In this document: in pieces, positions 1-7,285 of the stretch
Numbering within the stretch: position 1 is the first letter of the stretch
How the letters are laid out: each line of letters starts with the position of its first letter
Assembly: GCA_041844335.1 (NCBI GenBank)
Contig: JBGZAX010000002.1
Coordinates: 1-22,250 of the forward strand
DNA: 22,250 nucleotides
Direction of reading: 5' to 3'
From: CAUUFM01 sp041844335
GTDB lineage: Bacteria; Bacillota; Clostridia; Lachnospirales; Lachnospiraceae
Notes under the pieces: model-generated
The model's database searches: none
What the model was told of the DNA's origin: nothing
Seen by the model: the letters and a program-made list of their open reading frames with translations, nothing else
Position numbers and translations under genes: made by a program

Positions 1-1
1 A

Positions 2-484
2 TTTATTTTTCAATTTTTACAATCTTTACTGATGGCTGTTGTTTCAATAAATGAGTATTTATTGGATGAAAGCTGTATTTTATTGAAAGAGGATTGTATT
101 TTTATAGATCCTAATAAGGAAAGCTTCTATTTTTGCTATATTCCTTATGTGAAAAACAACCTTAAAGAAAATTTAAAGACTCTAATCGTTTATTTTCAAA
201 AGAATATAAATACCAATGATAAAAAATGTGAATTGATCATACGAGAGCTGAATAATGATATTAATAGAGGCAATTTTTTTATAAGCAACGTGCTTGAAAG
301 GGCAGTGAACAAATACTATAGGAATAATCAAGAATTAAAGCAAATAGAAAAATTTGAACTGGAAAAAAAGGGCTTTTATGAACAGGAAATCAGCTTATCC
401 GATAATGATAATAAAGATGTCAATTTTTTGAATAGATTATTTATGAGATTAAATTTGCTATTAGATAAAATTCTAAATAGATAA
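2..484 (+). CDS. DUF6382-like protein, C-terminal part (5' end outside window)
   Basis: The reading frame is open to the left edge, with no stop before the first internal ATG at 32, so this is probably the 3' part of a longer gene. The segment around residues EYLLDESCILL and then FIDPNKESFYFCYIPY resembles the core of DUF6382, a domain found in Lachnospiraceae proteins that often carry a C-terminal FHA domain and are often encoded beside Tad pilus genes. Here the protein ends about 60 residues after the domain, with a charged stretch and a short amphipathic tail (FLNRLFMRLNLLLDKILNR), and no FHA domain follows in any frame. The function is unknown; a regulatory or scaffold role for the pilus is inferred only from the neighbours. 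The family call comes from remembered sequence features and is moderately secure. Confidence 0.6.
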   Translation, partial: FIFQFLQSLLMAVVSINEYLLDESCILLKEDCIFIDPNKESFYFCYIPYVKNNLKENLKTLIVYFQKNINTNDKKCELIIRELNNDINRGNFFISNVLERAVNKYYRNNQELKQIEKFELEKKGFYEQEISLSDNDNKDVNFLNRLFMRLNLLLDKILNR

Positions 485-786
485 TTCTTGTTCTTTGACA
501 ACTGAATAACCACAGGCCTAATTTTCATTATGAGAGGGGAGCGACCAGTACAATATTTTCTGAGTGTATATTCACTGATATTATAAAAATAATGTAAAAC
601 ATATAGATAATTTTTGACACCAAAATTATTTCGTTTAATTACAAAAGGTATCGAAATAACGAAGCATAAGTTATGCGCCAAAATCTTCGAATAATGATTG
701 CGCTCGTGCTTACGGGGGATAAAAGGATTAGCAATTCTGTTAGGAATGTGGTCAATATTATTAAATTTTTTAATGGGAGATTTATT
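485..786. other. AT-rich intergenic leader before the pilin gene
   Basis: About 300 bp without a convincing coding region. It contains perfect TTGACA hexamers at 495-500 and 614-619; the second has a poor TAATTA at 636-641 (16-bp spacer). There is an imperfect hairpin with AGTG and CACT arms around 562-575 and a short palindrome GCATAA-G-TTATGC at 664-676. An upstream ATG at 673 is in frame with the pilin but has no ribosome binding site. The stretch may be the long 5' leader and promoter of the pilus operon; I recognise no known riboswitch. Confidence 0.4.
614..641 (+). promoter_or_regulatory. Possible promoter of the pilus operon
   Basis: A perfect -35 hexamer TTGACA (614-619) is followed after 16 bp by TAATTA (636-641), a weak -10 match. 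If used, it would give a leader of about 140 nt before the pilin start. Only the -35 is convincing. Confidence 0.25.
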
Positions 787-1056
787 ATGAATATTTTAAA
801 AAATATTTTTTACAGAGTTGATAATACGTACATAGGATTGATGGCACATATTGAGCTTAAATTACAGCAAATTTCTGCAAGAATGAAAAAGAAATTGGCG
901 GATAACAGCGGAAATTGGTTAGACGAGTCATTTAAATATATTTTGGCGGTGGTTATCGGACTTGCATTTTTGGCAGGTTTGTATACAATCACAAAGGATA
1001 CAATATTACCAGCGCTGACAAACAAGATAAAAGATGGCTTTAATTTCAAGGGGTAA
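787..1056 (+). CDS. Flp/Tad-type prepilin (DUF6133-like small pilin)
   Basis: An 89-residue protein with a basic leader, then SGNWLDES and one hydrophobic helix (about residues 50-68), ending in a short polar tail with PALTNKIKDGFNF. G42 followed by N43-W-L-D-E47 fits the type IV prepilin rule: cleavage after Gly and Glu at +5 of the mature protein. The mature pilin would be about 47 residues, typical of Flp pilins, but the 42-residue leader is longer than usual. The hydrophobic core and tail match the DUF6133-like proteins of Lachnospiraceae Tad loci. The start at 787 is chosen because GGGAGA at 775-780 sits 6 nt upstream; the frame runs back to an ATG at 673 with no ribosome site. The stop overlaps the peptidase start by one base. 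It is probably the main pilus subunit, though the family's role is not proven. Confidence 0.72.
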   Translation: MNILKNIFYRVDNTYIGLMAHIELKLQQISARMKKKLADNSGNWLDESFKYILAVVIGLAFLAGLYTITKDTILPALTNKIKDGFNFKG

Positions 1057-1439
1057 TGCTTTATTTTTATCTTATTATATTATTATTTTCGTCGATTTAT
1101 GACATAAAATATAGAAAAAATAAGGAGATTGTAAATGTTTTAATAATTTTTATGACATTGATGAAATACGGGATTTTTAATTCTTGTTTATATTTTTATC
1201 TATTATATGCGGTTTTGCAGACGATTTTTATACTTGTCTTAACTCTGAGGTTTGATTTTATAGGAGGAGGAGACATTAAATTTATGTTTGCAAATAGTTT
1301 ATTCTTAGGCTTTGAAAGATCTGTACTTGGAGTCTTTATAGGATCGGGTTTACTAATTCTTGTAAATTTCGGTAAGAAACAGGAGGTGCCTATGATACCC
1401 TATCTATCCGTAGGATATTTTATTTCGTATTTCATATAA
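1056..1439 (+). CDS. A24 family prepilin peptidase (TadV/CpaA-like)
   Basis: A 127-residue, mostly hydrophobic membrane protein expected to cleave the leader of the prepilins encoded around it. The two aspartates required in the A24 aspartyl peptidase family are visible: D16 in the YDIKYRK segment and D73 in GGGDIKF. It lacks the N-terminal methylase region of PilD and is short even for TadV/CpaA enzymes, leaving only about four membrane segments. The ATG overlaps the pilin stop codon by one base (TAATG), with AAGGGG just upstream, so translation is probably coupled to the pilin. The pairing with a prepilin gene strongly supports the assignment. Confidence 0.85.
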   Translation: MLYFYLIILLFSSIYDIKYRKNKEIVNVLIIFMTLMKYGIFNSCLYFYLLYAVLQTIFILVLTLRFDFIGGGDIKFMFANSLFLGFERSVLGVFIGSGLLILVNFGKKQEVPMIPYLSVGYFISYFI

Positions 1440-1451
1440 GGAGGTGTTTTT

Positions 1452-2264
1452 TTGCAAAAGATAGTGAAAAGTCATATTTTTATAGGGATTTTATCAGTGG
1501 CCGTAGGGCTTTTGATAAGCTTTGTTTTAACTCCTATATATTCATCGGCTCTTGAGAAAAAAGGAGAGGTAGTTAAGGTAAAAAAGCCGATAAAGGCAGG
1601 TGCGTTAATAAAGAGTGAAGATATTGAGAGTGTGCAAATCGGAATTTTCAATATTTCGAATAAGATAATTAGAAATAAGGATTTGGTTATAGGAAAATAT
1701 GCAAGAACGAGCTTATATCCTGAAATGTATATTATAAAAGAACTGTTAAGTGATACTCCTGTAGAGCAGGATTTATACTTAAATGACATTCCGGATAATA
1801 AATATGCGATATCGGTAACCGTTCAAAATTATGCAGCGGGCTTATCGAGTAAGCTTTTAAGAGGAGATATTGTAAGTGTAGTTGTAAAAAGAAAAGATGA
1901 TGACGGAATCATGATGTGTGAGATACCTGACAGTCTTATGTATATGGAGGTTTTAAGTACCACACAGGAAAGCGGACTGGATAAGAAGTCTATAAAATCG
2001 GAAACAGATAATAAAAATTCAAATGAATTGGAAAAATTGGCGACAGTTACATTGTTGGCAAATAAAATGCAGGTGGCTGAACTGTCGAGTTATGAGGGGG
2101 AGGCAGTAATTCATTTAGCTCTGAAGAGCAGAAATGATGATGAGATTAAAAAAAGACTGTTAATGATTCAGGAAACCTATTTTGAAGAGCTTGAAAAGGA
2201 AGCGGCATCGCTTGTTGAAGAAAACAATGATGATGAAAAGACTAAAGTTTCAGTAAATGATTAG
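1452..2264 (+). CDS. CpaB/RcpC-like pilus assembly protein with SAF domain
   Basis: A 270-residue protein with one N-terminal membrane anchor (about residues 8-27) and an extracytoplasmic part. Residues 39-100 (VVKVKKPIKAGALIKSEDIE, then GKYARTSLYPEMYI) form a SAF domain as in CpaB/RcpC, which in diderms works with the pilus secretin. No secretin gene is visible here, so in this organism the protein more likely acts at the cell wall. The C-terminal third is charged and rich in Glu, Lys and Asn. The start is TTG at 1452, preceded by AGGAGG at 1439-1444 with 7-nt spacing; no ATG offers a comparable site. It fits between the peptidase and the ATPase genes as in other Tad loci. Confidence 0.75.
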   Translation: MQKIVKSHIFIGILSVAVGLLISFVLTPIYSSALEKKGEVVKVKKPIKAGALIKSEDIESVQIGIFNISNKIIRNKDLVIGKYARTSLYPEMYIIKELLSDTPVEQDLYLNDIPDNKYAISVTVQNYAAGLSSKLLRGDIVSVVVKRKDDDGIMMCEIPDSLMYMEVLSTTQESGLDKKSIKSETDNKNSNELEKLATVTLLANKMQVAELSSYEGEAVIHLALKSRNDDEIKKRLLMIQETYFEELEKEAASLVEENNDDEKTKVSVND

Positions 2265-2292
2265 TTTATGAAAATTAATGAGAGGATAAGGT

Positions 2293-3057
2293 ATGATAAT
2301 TGCGGTATGGGGCTCAGGAGGTAGCGGAAAAAGTATATTTTCCACCAGAATGGGCATAAATTTATCTAAAGAAAAGGCAAAAATTTTAATAATTTATACT
2401 GAGAGTATGGCTGTAGATATCGCTTGGATATACCCGAATGAAAAAAATTTTATAAGTATGGGAGATATTTGGCAAAAGGATATTGACATAGATGAATTAT
2501 ACAGTTATTTAATGCCGGCAGACGGTTATAATAACTTAGCTTATCTAAGCTATAAACCCGGAGAAAATCTATTTAGCTATCCGGTGTTTACAAAATTTAA
2601 TGTTTCACAAAGATTAAGTGAGCTGCAAAAAATATTTGATTACATAATAATTGACTGTGTTTCCGATATAAGCAGCAATATGCTTACAACGGTGGCTATT
2701 GAAATGGCGGATATTGTATTTAGGCTGGCAGGTACCGGCTTAAAGGACAGTTTCTTTTTTGACAGTAATTTAAAGCTCCTTCTTGACAGCAGATTTAATG
2801 CCGATAGGCATATTACTATACTTTCAAATACAAAATATTATGAGCCCTCGGAGGTTTATAAAATGAAATATGCTAATCTGTGCTATGAGCTGATGTTTGA
2901 TGAAAAACTCTACAAGAGGGTTTTGGAGGGAGGAGCGGCAAGATTATTTAGCTGCGAATATGATAGAGTTTTGAATGAAATTATAAACAAAGAAATAAAA
3001 AAATCTATTTCAAAGATTGGCAGGAAGTTATTTTTAAAAAGGAATAAAGCCGGGTGA
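2293..3057 (+). CDS. MinD/ParA-like P-loop ATPase of the Tad locus
   Basis: A 254-residue cytoplasmic protein that starts directly with a P-loop: residues 7-14 read GSGGSGKS. This resembles the MinD/ParA deviant Walker A motif (KGGxGKS/T) but has Ser in place of the signature lysine. A hydrophobic strand ending in YIIID (117-121) is the likely Walker B or switch II aspartate. The rest has MinD-like alternation but no clear DNA-binding part. Tad loci usually carry one such ATPase (TadZ/CpaE), thought to mark the pilus site at the pole; this locus encodes a second, different one at 7286. AGAGGA lies about 6 nt before the ATG. The ATPase fold is secure; the role is inferred from context. Confidence 0.72.
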   Translation: MIIAVWGSGGSGKSIFSTRMGINLSKEKAKILIIYTESMAVDIAWIYPNEKNFISMGDIWQKDIDIDELYSYLMPADGYNNLAYLSYKPGENLFSYPVFTKFNVSQRLSELQKIFDYIIIDCVSDISSNMLTTVAIEMADIVFRLAGTGLKDSFFFDSNLKLLLDSRFNADRHITILSNTKYYEPSEVYKMKYANLCYELMFDEKLYKRVLEGGAARLFSCEYDRVLNEIINKEIKKSISKIGRKLFLKRNKAG

Positions 3058-3061
3058 TTGA

Positions 3062-4417
3062 ATGTATGAAAATTATATTGATGAGGGTGTTAAGTATTTA
3101 AACTTTGAAAACGTATACGCAATGGTGCAAAATTTTATCAGCGAAAATTATTCCGGAATTATGGCGGGAGCTGATAACAGTGATTTGAATAAGAAAATAG
3201 CACTGAAAGAACAGCTAAAAAATATAATTAGTAAGTTTTTAAGAGATAATAAGCTGGGAGTCAGCGGACACACAAGATCTATATTGGTTCAAAAAATATA
3301 CAATGAGATGGCACAGCTGTCGATACTTACGCCATTACTTGATGAAAGCCGAACAGATATAGAAGAGATAAATATCAATAGATGGGATGATATAAAGGTA
3401 CATTATGATACCGGAGAGGTTTTGTCCACAGAAGAGGTGTTTAGATCTCCTGAGCATTCGGTTGATGTCATAAAAAGGTTATTGAAACAGGAAAGTGATA
3501 TGATCATTGACAGAAGTAAACCGATAGTAAGGGGACATCTGCATAATAGAATAAGGCTTACAATATTAGGAGAAGGGGTAATAGATAAGGCGGCTGGAGT
3601 GTCCGCTTCGCTTAGAATTATAAATCCCAAGAGATTTAAAGGAGATGATTTTGTAAATAGGGGCACAGCGACAAAACAGATGTTGGATATTCTAAGTATA
3701 TTGACCAGATATGGTATAAGTATATGCATAACCGGTGAAACAGGATCTGGAAAGACCACATTACTTATGTATTTGGCAAGTCAGGTTCCAAATGAAAAGA
3801 GAGTTTATTGTATAGAAGAGGATGTAAGAGAATTCGATCTTACAAAAAGAGATGAAAATGGCAAGGTAGTAAATAATGTGGTACACACGCATACAAAAAA
3901 GGCTGAAGATAAAGGGCGAGTCGTGGATCAGGATAAATTGTTGGAAACAGCACTTACCATGAATCCTGATGTTATTATAGTAAGTGAGATGAAAGGACGG
4001 GAAGCAAATGCAGCACAGGAAGCGGCGAGAACAGGACACGCTGTGTTGACAACTACTCATGCCGGCAGCTGTAGGGCGACGTATTGGAGAATGGTAACTC
4101 TTTGTAAAATGGGAGTAAGTATGGGAGAGGATACTTTGGAGAGATTATGTAAAGAAGCATTTCCCATAATTGTGTATATCAGGAAAGACGGAGATAATGT
4201 CAGAAGAATTAAGGAAATAACAGAAAGCTATTTAGATGAAGAAGGAAAGTGGCAAATACAGACCCTTTATGAGTATGTAACTATCAGAAATGAAGAAGAT
4301 GAAAATGGCAAGCTTAAGATAGATGGACATTTCAGAAAGGTAAGAGACATCAGTGAAAGCTTAAGGTTAAATCTGATTAACAGAAATATTACAGAGGATT
4401 TATTAAGCTTGTTTTGA
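3062..4417 (+). CDS. cpaF: CpaF/TadA family pilus assembly ATPase
   Basis: A 451-residue secretion ATPase of the GspE/PilB superfamily, expected to form a hexamer that drives pilin extrusion. The Walker A motif GETGSGKTT spans residues 225-233 (K231). A strand PDVIIVSEMKG near residues 302-312 supplies the Walker B/Asp-box glutamate, and ARTGHAVLTTTHAG around 323-336 is the His-box region. The N-terminal part (about 1-130) is the usual CpaF helical domain. The length is normal for CpaF. The gene begins 4 nt after the preceding ATPase gene and precedes two T2SSF platform genes, the standard TadA-TadB-TadC order. No catalytic residue appears missing. This is the most secure call in the pilus locus. 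Confidence 0.93.
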   Translation: MYENYIDEGVKYLNFENVYAMVQNFISENYSGIMAGADNSDLNKKIALKEQLKNIISKFLRDNKLGVSGHTRSILVQKIYNEMAQLSILTPLLDESRTDIEEININRWDDIKVHYDTGEVLSTEEVFRSPEHSVDVIKRLLKQESDMIIDRSKPIVRGHLHNRIRLTILGEGVIDKAAGVSASLRIINPKRFKGDDFVNRGTATKQMLDILSILTRYGISICITGETGSGKTTLLMYLASQVPNEKRVYCIEEDVREFDLTKRDENGKVVNNVVHTHTKKAEDKGRVVDQDKLLETALTMNPDVIIVSEMKGREANAAQEAARTGHAVLTTTHAGSCRATYWRMVTLCKMGVSMGEDTLERLCKEAFPIIVYIRKDGDNVRRIKEITESYLDEEGKWQIQTLYEYVTIRNEEDENGKLKIDGHFRKVRDISESLRLNLINRNITEDLLSLF

Positions 4418-4452
4418 TAGTTTAGAGGTCTTGATTACGATTGGAGCAATAT

Positions 4453-5382
4453 ATGATAATTAGCAAATTTATAACATTATTTTTTATCAGCTATGGCTTA
4501 ATAAAAATATTTGGAGTTGATGAAAAACAGATAAAAAGAGACATAGTCAATATTTTCTCTCCAAAAGAGGAAACTATATTGAGAAGAATTGAGCTTGCAA
4601 AGGGTAAAAAGAAAAGAAAGGGATTTGTGCAATTAATATATGATACAAAGGAAATACTAAAATTGCTTGATAAACAGGCAGAATTTCCTTTGGTTTGTTT
4701 CAGCTCCGTTGTGCTGGGTATTTTATCAATTTTTGTGTGTTTGATAACTATGAATTTGTTTTTAGTTCCTCCACTTTTTGTAATAGCAATAGCGACCCCC
4801 TTTGTTTACATAAGAAACAGAGGGGTTAAGCTAAAAAAGATGATTAATGAGGAACTGGAAACCGCCTTGTCTATTATTACCAACAGTTATATCAGAAATG
4901 AAAATATAGTGATAGCGGTCGAAGAGAACATAGCTTATATACATCCTCCGATAAAGAGGTTATTTCAAAATTTTATTTTTAATTGTGATTATGTAAATTC
5001 TGATATAGGACAAAACATAAGGATATTAAAAAACTCTTTAAATAATTCGGTGTTTGAAGAATGGTGTAACTCTTTGATAAGTTGTCAGGTAGACAGCAGC
5101 TTAAGGGTCACATTACCGACTATTGTCAAAAAATTAAGCTACATAAGAATTGTGGGAGTACGATTAGATAGTGTGCTTTATGAACCTGTAAGAGAATATG
5201 TTTTTATGGTGATTATTTTATTTTTTAATGTGCCTATTTTTTATGTATTGAATAGAGAATGGTATAAAATATTGGTAAATACTACAGTTGGGCATATCAC
5301 TATAGGGGCTATAGCGAGTATTGTGGCCATTTGTTCTGCCAACGTTTTAAGGCTTACAAGACCGATGGAGTACAATAGATAA
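4453..5382 (+). CDS. tadB: TadB-like type II secretion F-family platform protein
   Basis: A 309-residue inner-membrane protein with an N-terminal segment (about residues 2-20), a long hydrophobic block at about 80-120 and two C-terminal segments (about 249-266 and 280-298) around a cytoplasmic T2SSF-like helical region. With the next gene it should form the platform on which the CpaF motor works. A TTG at 4441 in the same frame could add four residues, but GGAG at 4443-4446 lies 6 nt before the ATG at 4453, so I prefer the latter. The sequence is diverged and the TadB label depends partly on its position after cpaF. Confidence 0.78.
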   Translation: MIISKFITLFFISYGLIKIFGVDEKQIKRDIVNIFSPKEETILRRIELAKGKKKRKGFVQLIYDTKEILKLLDKQAEFPLVCFSSVVLGILSIFVCLITMNLFLVPPLFVIAIATPFVYIRNRGVKLKKMINEELETALSIITNSYIRNENIVIAVEENIAYIHPPIKRLFQNFIFNCDYVNSDIGQNIRILKNSLNNSVFEEWCNSLISCQVDSSLRVTLPTIVKKLSYIRIVGVRLDSVLYEPVREYVFMVIILFFNVPIFYVLNREWYKILVNTTVGHITIGAIASIVAICSANVLRLTRPMEYNR

Positions 5383-5392
5383 GGAGCTTTTT

Positions 5393-6268
5393 ATGATTTA
5401 TATAATTATGGTATCGGCATTTATTTTATATACCTATGGAGCCTACAGAGTATTTATGTTTATATTCAGGCTGCCCAGCTTAGGAACATATATGTTAGCC
5501 GGTAAATTAATCAGGATATGTGACAAGACAAGTGTTTTAGATATCTTTATAAAAAGCCTTACCGTTTTTGTAAGCAAGCGTTTAAACATTCCGGAAGAAA
5601 GGCTTACAAAGATAAAAACTTATCTCAGATATTATGATGTGGAGATGAATGCAAAGGATTTTGCCGCAGAGCAGATCGTTAAAACTTCAATTTTGTGCAC
5701 TATTTCACTTTTACTGTATTTTATAGTTCCGTTGTTTTCTATTGTGATGTTTTTTATTTCCTTTGTTTACTATTTTAAATGTTCAAGCAGTCTTGAAGCA
5801 AATTACAAGCTGAAAAGAGAAGACATAGAAAGCGAGCTTCCCAGATTTTGTGCAACTGTTACTCAGGAGATCAAGAGCACACGTGATATAGTTAGCATAA
5901 TAGAAAGATACATTAAAACATCTAATAGAGCGTTAAAAAAGGAATTGGAAATAGTTTTAGCTGATATGAAAAGCTCAAACTATGAGGCGGCATTGGTAAG
6001 ATTTGAGAGCAGACTTAGTATCGGGGCCATTTCAGATATAGTGAGAGGGCTTATAGGAGTGATAAGGGGCGATGATATGCAAACTTATTTTGAGATGTTG
6101 TCGCATGATTTAGATGTAATGGAGCTGCAAAGTTTAGAGAGCACAGCGGCAAAGCGACCGGAGAAGATAAAGAAATATCAGTTTTTTATTTTAGCAGCGA
6201 TGATGTTAATGTATTTTGTAATTATAGCTGTTTACTTGTTTAAAATGAACCAATCGTCGTATTTATGA
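5393..6268 (+). CDS. tadC: TadC-like type II secretion F-family platform protein
   Basis: A 291-residue membrane protein with an N-terminal segment (about 3-25), a hydrophobic hairpin at about 96-128, a cytoplasmic helical domain, and a C-terminal segment (about 262-283). The middle region (ESELPRFCATVTQEIKSTRD and following) has the look of a T2SSF domain, with the conserved acidic helix start. It would pair with the TadB-like protein as the pilus platform. AAGGAGC (5382-5388) sits just before the ATG. The stop overlaps the first possible ATG of the next gene, so translation is likely continuous. Confidence 0.8.
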   Translation: MIYIIMVSAFILYTYGAYRVFMFIFRLPSLGTYMLAGKLIRICDKTSVLDIFIKSLTVFVSKRLNIPEERLTKIKTYLRYYDVEMNAKDFAAEQIVKTSILCTISLLLYFIVPLFSIVMFFISFVYYFKCSSSLEANYKLKREDIESELPRFCATVTQEIKSTRDIVSIIERYIKTSNRALKKELEIVLADMKSSNYEAALVRFESRLSIGAISDIVRGLIGVIRGDDMQTYFEMLSHDLDVMELQSLESTAAKRPEKIKKYQFFILAAMMLMYFVIIAVYLFKMNQSSYL

Positions 6269-6279
6269 GGAGCTGTTTT

Positions 6280-6699
6280 ATGTATAATTTTTTAAAAAAC
6301 AAACTTAAGGAAAAAAGGGGAGGGATATATATAGAATTTAGCTTTGTCTTGATGATGTTTATGCTTATTATTGCAATAATGGTTGCCATTATGCCCATAT
6401 TTGCATATATAAATAAAATAAATGTTTATGCGAATAACGTAGCCAGAGTGATTTCTGTTGAGGGCGGGCTCACTTCCGAGGCAACTTATAGAATAGATGA
6501 GTATAAGGAAAAGATGCAATTACAGAACTTAATTCTCGATTATTCAAGAAGTGATTTTTTTGATGGTTACAAAGTCCAGTTAAACGATAAGATAGTAGTA
6601 GATATTGCAACTGATTATACTTTCAAGATCATGGGGATATCGGTAAATATACCTATTGCAGTTTCTGCCGTTTCAAGGAGCGAGGTGTATTATAAATGA
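6280..6699 (+). CDS. TadE-like pseudopilin
   Basis: A 139-residue protein with a short basic leader, then RGGIYIEF and one long hydrophobic helix (about residues 16-42), followed by a soluble domain. G14 followed by G15-I-Y-I-E19 matches the prepilin rule (cleavage after Gly, Glu at +5), so the A24 peptidase at 1056 should process it. Such TadE-like proteins are minor pilus subunits. An ATG at 6265 overlaps the tadC stop, but AGGAG at 6268-6272 lies 7 nt before the ATG at 6280, which I take as the start; it also gives a leader of normal length. The soluble part is not recognisable beyond this class. Confidence 0.72.
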   Translation: MYNFLKNKLKEKRGGIYIEFSFVLMMFMLIIAIMVAIMPIFAYINKINVYANNVARVISVEGGLTSEATYRIDEYKEKMQLQNLILDYSRSDFFDGYKVQLNDKIVVDIATDYTFKIMGISVNIPIAVSAVSRSEVYYK

Positions 6700-7259
6700 T
6701 TAAAAAGTTAAAAGAGAGTAGAGCGGGTATGTATATATACGGTTCCTTTATTATCGTTGCCACAGTTATTGTTTTGTCTGCATTTATTGAGTATTTCAAG
6801 ATATATGTGACTATCGGAATAGTGGAAAAAGCCTACGAAAAAGCGATGTTGTCGGTAGCGATTGCAAATTATGATGAAATGTTTACTGCTGTTAGAGAGG
6901 GGATACAAATCGGAGGAAATTTTAATGGCGGAAATGAAACATTGATAGACAGCGAAGAAAGACCGATTTGGGCGGGCATTAATGATTTCGGAGATGTATT
7001 GGGAGAGCTTGCAGAGGTTTTGAATGTGGAATATGATGGCGAGTATGCTATAAAGCTTGTTGATGAAAATGGAATGCTTATTTACAGGATCAGTAATTTA
7101 AATATGAAAATTGTTGAAACATCGGGATACCGGGATGCACAGCGTTATGAAATTGAGGGCAGCTTTGACATCTCTTTACCGGTATATTTTTGTAAAAGAG
7201 AGTTGATGACATGCGATTTGACTGTGCCAAGCAAGGCAGTTTGGAAAAGCAAGCTGTAG
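6696..7259 (+). CDS. Second pseudopilin-like protein (TadE/TadF-like)
   Basis: A 187-residue protein with a basic start (MIKKLKESRAG), one hydrophobic helix (about residues 12-35) and a soluble domain of about 150 residues. The leader resembles those of TadE/F pseudopilins, but the residue at +5 after G11 is glycine rather than glutamate, so processing by the prepilin peptidase is uncertain. The segment after the helix (VEKAYEKAMLSVAIANYDEM then AVREG) recurs, as I recall it, in unnamed proteins of Lachnospiraceae Tad loci. The ATG overlaps the previous stop (ATGA), with GAGGTG at 6682-6687 and 8-nt spacing, which indicates coupled translation. It may be a minor pilin or an assembly-priming subunit. 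Confidence 0.6.
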   Translation: MIKKLKESRAGMYIYGSFIIVATVIVLSAFIEYFKIYVTIGIVEKAYEKAMLSVAIANYDEMFTAVREGIQIGGNFNGGNETLIDSEERPIWAGINDFGDVLGELAEVLNVEYDGEYAIKLVDENGMLIYRISNLNMKIVETSGYRDAQRYEIEGSFDISLPVYFCKRELMTCDLTVPSKAVWKSKL

Positions 7260-7285
7260 TTTTTATAATTAACGGAGAAAAGTCT

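Noticed and set aside
530..586. 18-codon frame starting at ATG 530
   Set aside because: No ribosome site and no recognisable sequence; likely chance.
673..786. N-terminal extension of the pilin from an ATG at 673
   Set aside because: No ribosome site at 673; GGGAGA is well placed before the ATG at 787, and the extension looks non-coding.
485..786. Cyclic-di-GMP riboswitch before the pilus genes
   Set aside because: Such switches often control pili, but none of the conserved class I or class II core segments can be found.
3403..4060. Minus-strand open frames inside cpaF and similar ones inside other genes
   Set aside because: They are antisense to well-conserved genes, lack ribosome sites and have composition typical of shadow frames.
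7211..7285. Earlier start for the TadZ-like gene inside the preceding gene
   Set aside because: The ATG at 7286 has GGAGA at good spacing and begins a typical alpha/beta domain; the extension would overlap the pseudopilin by 49 bases.
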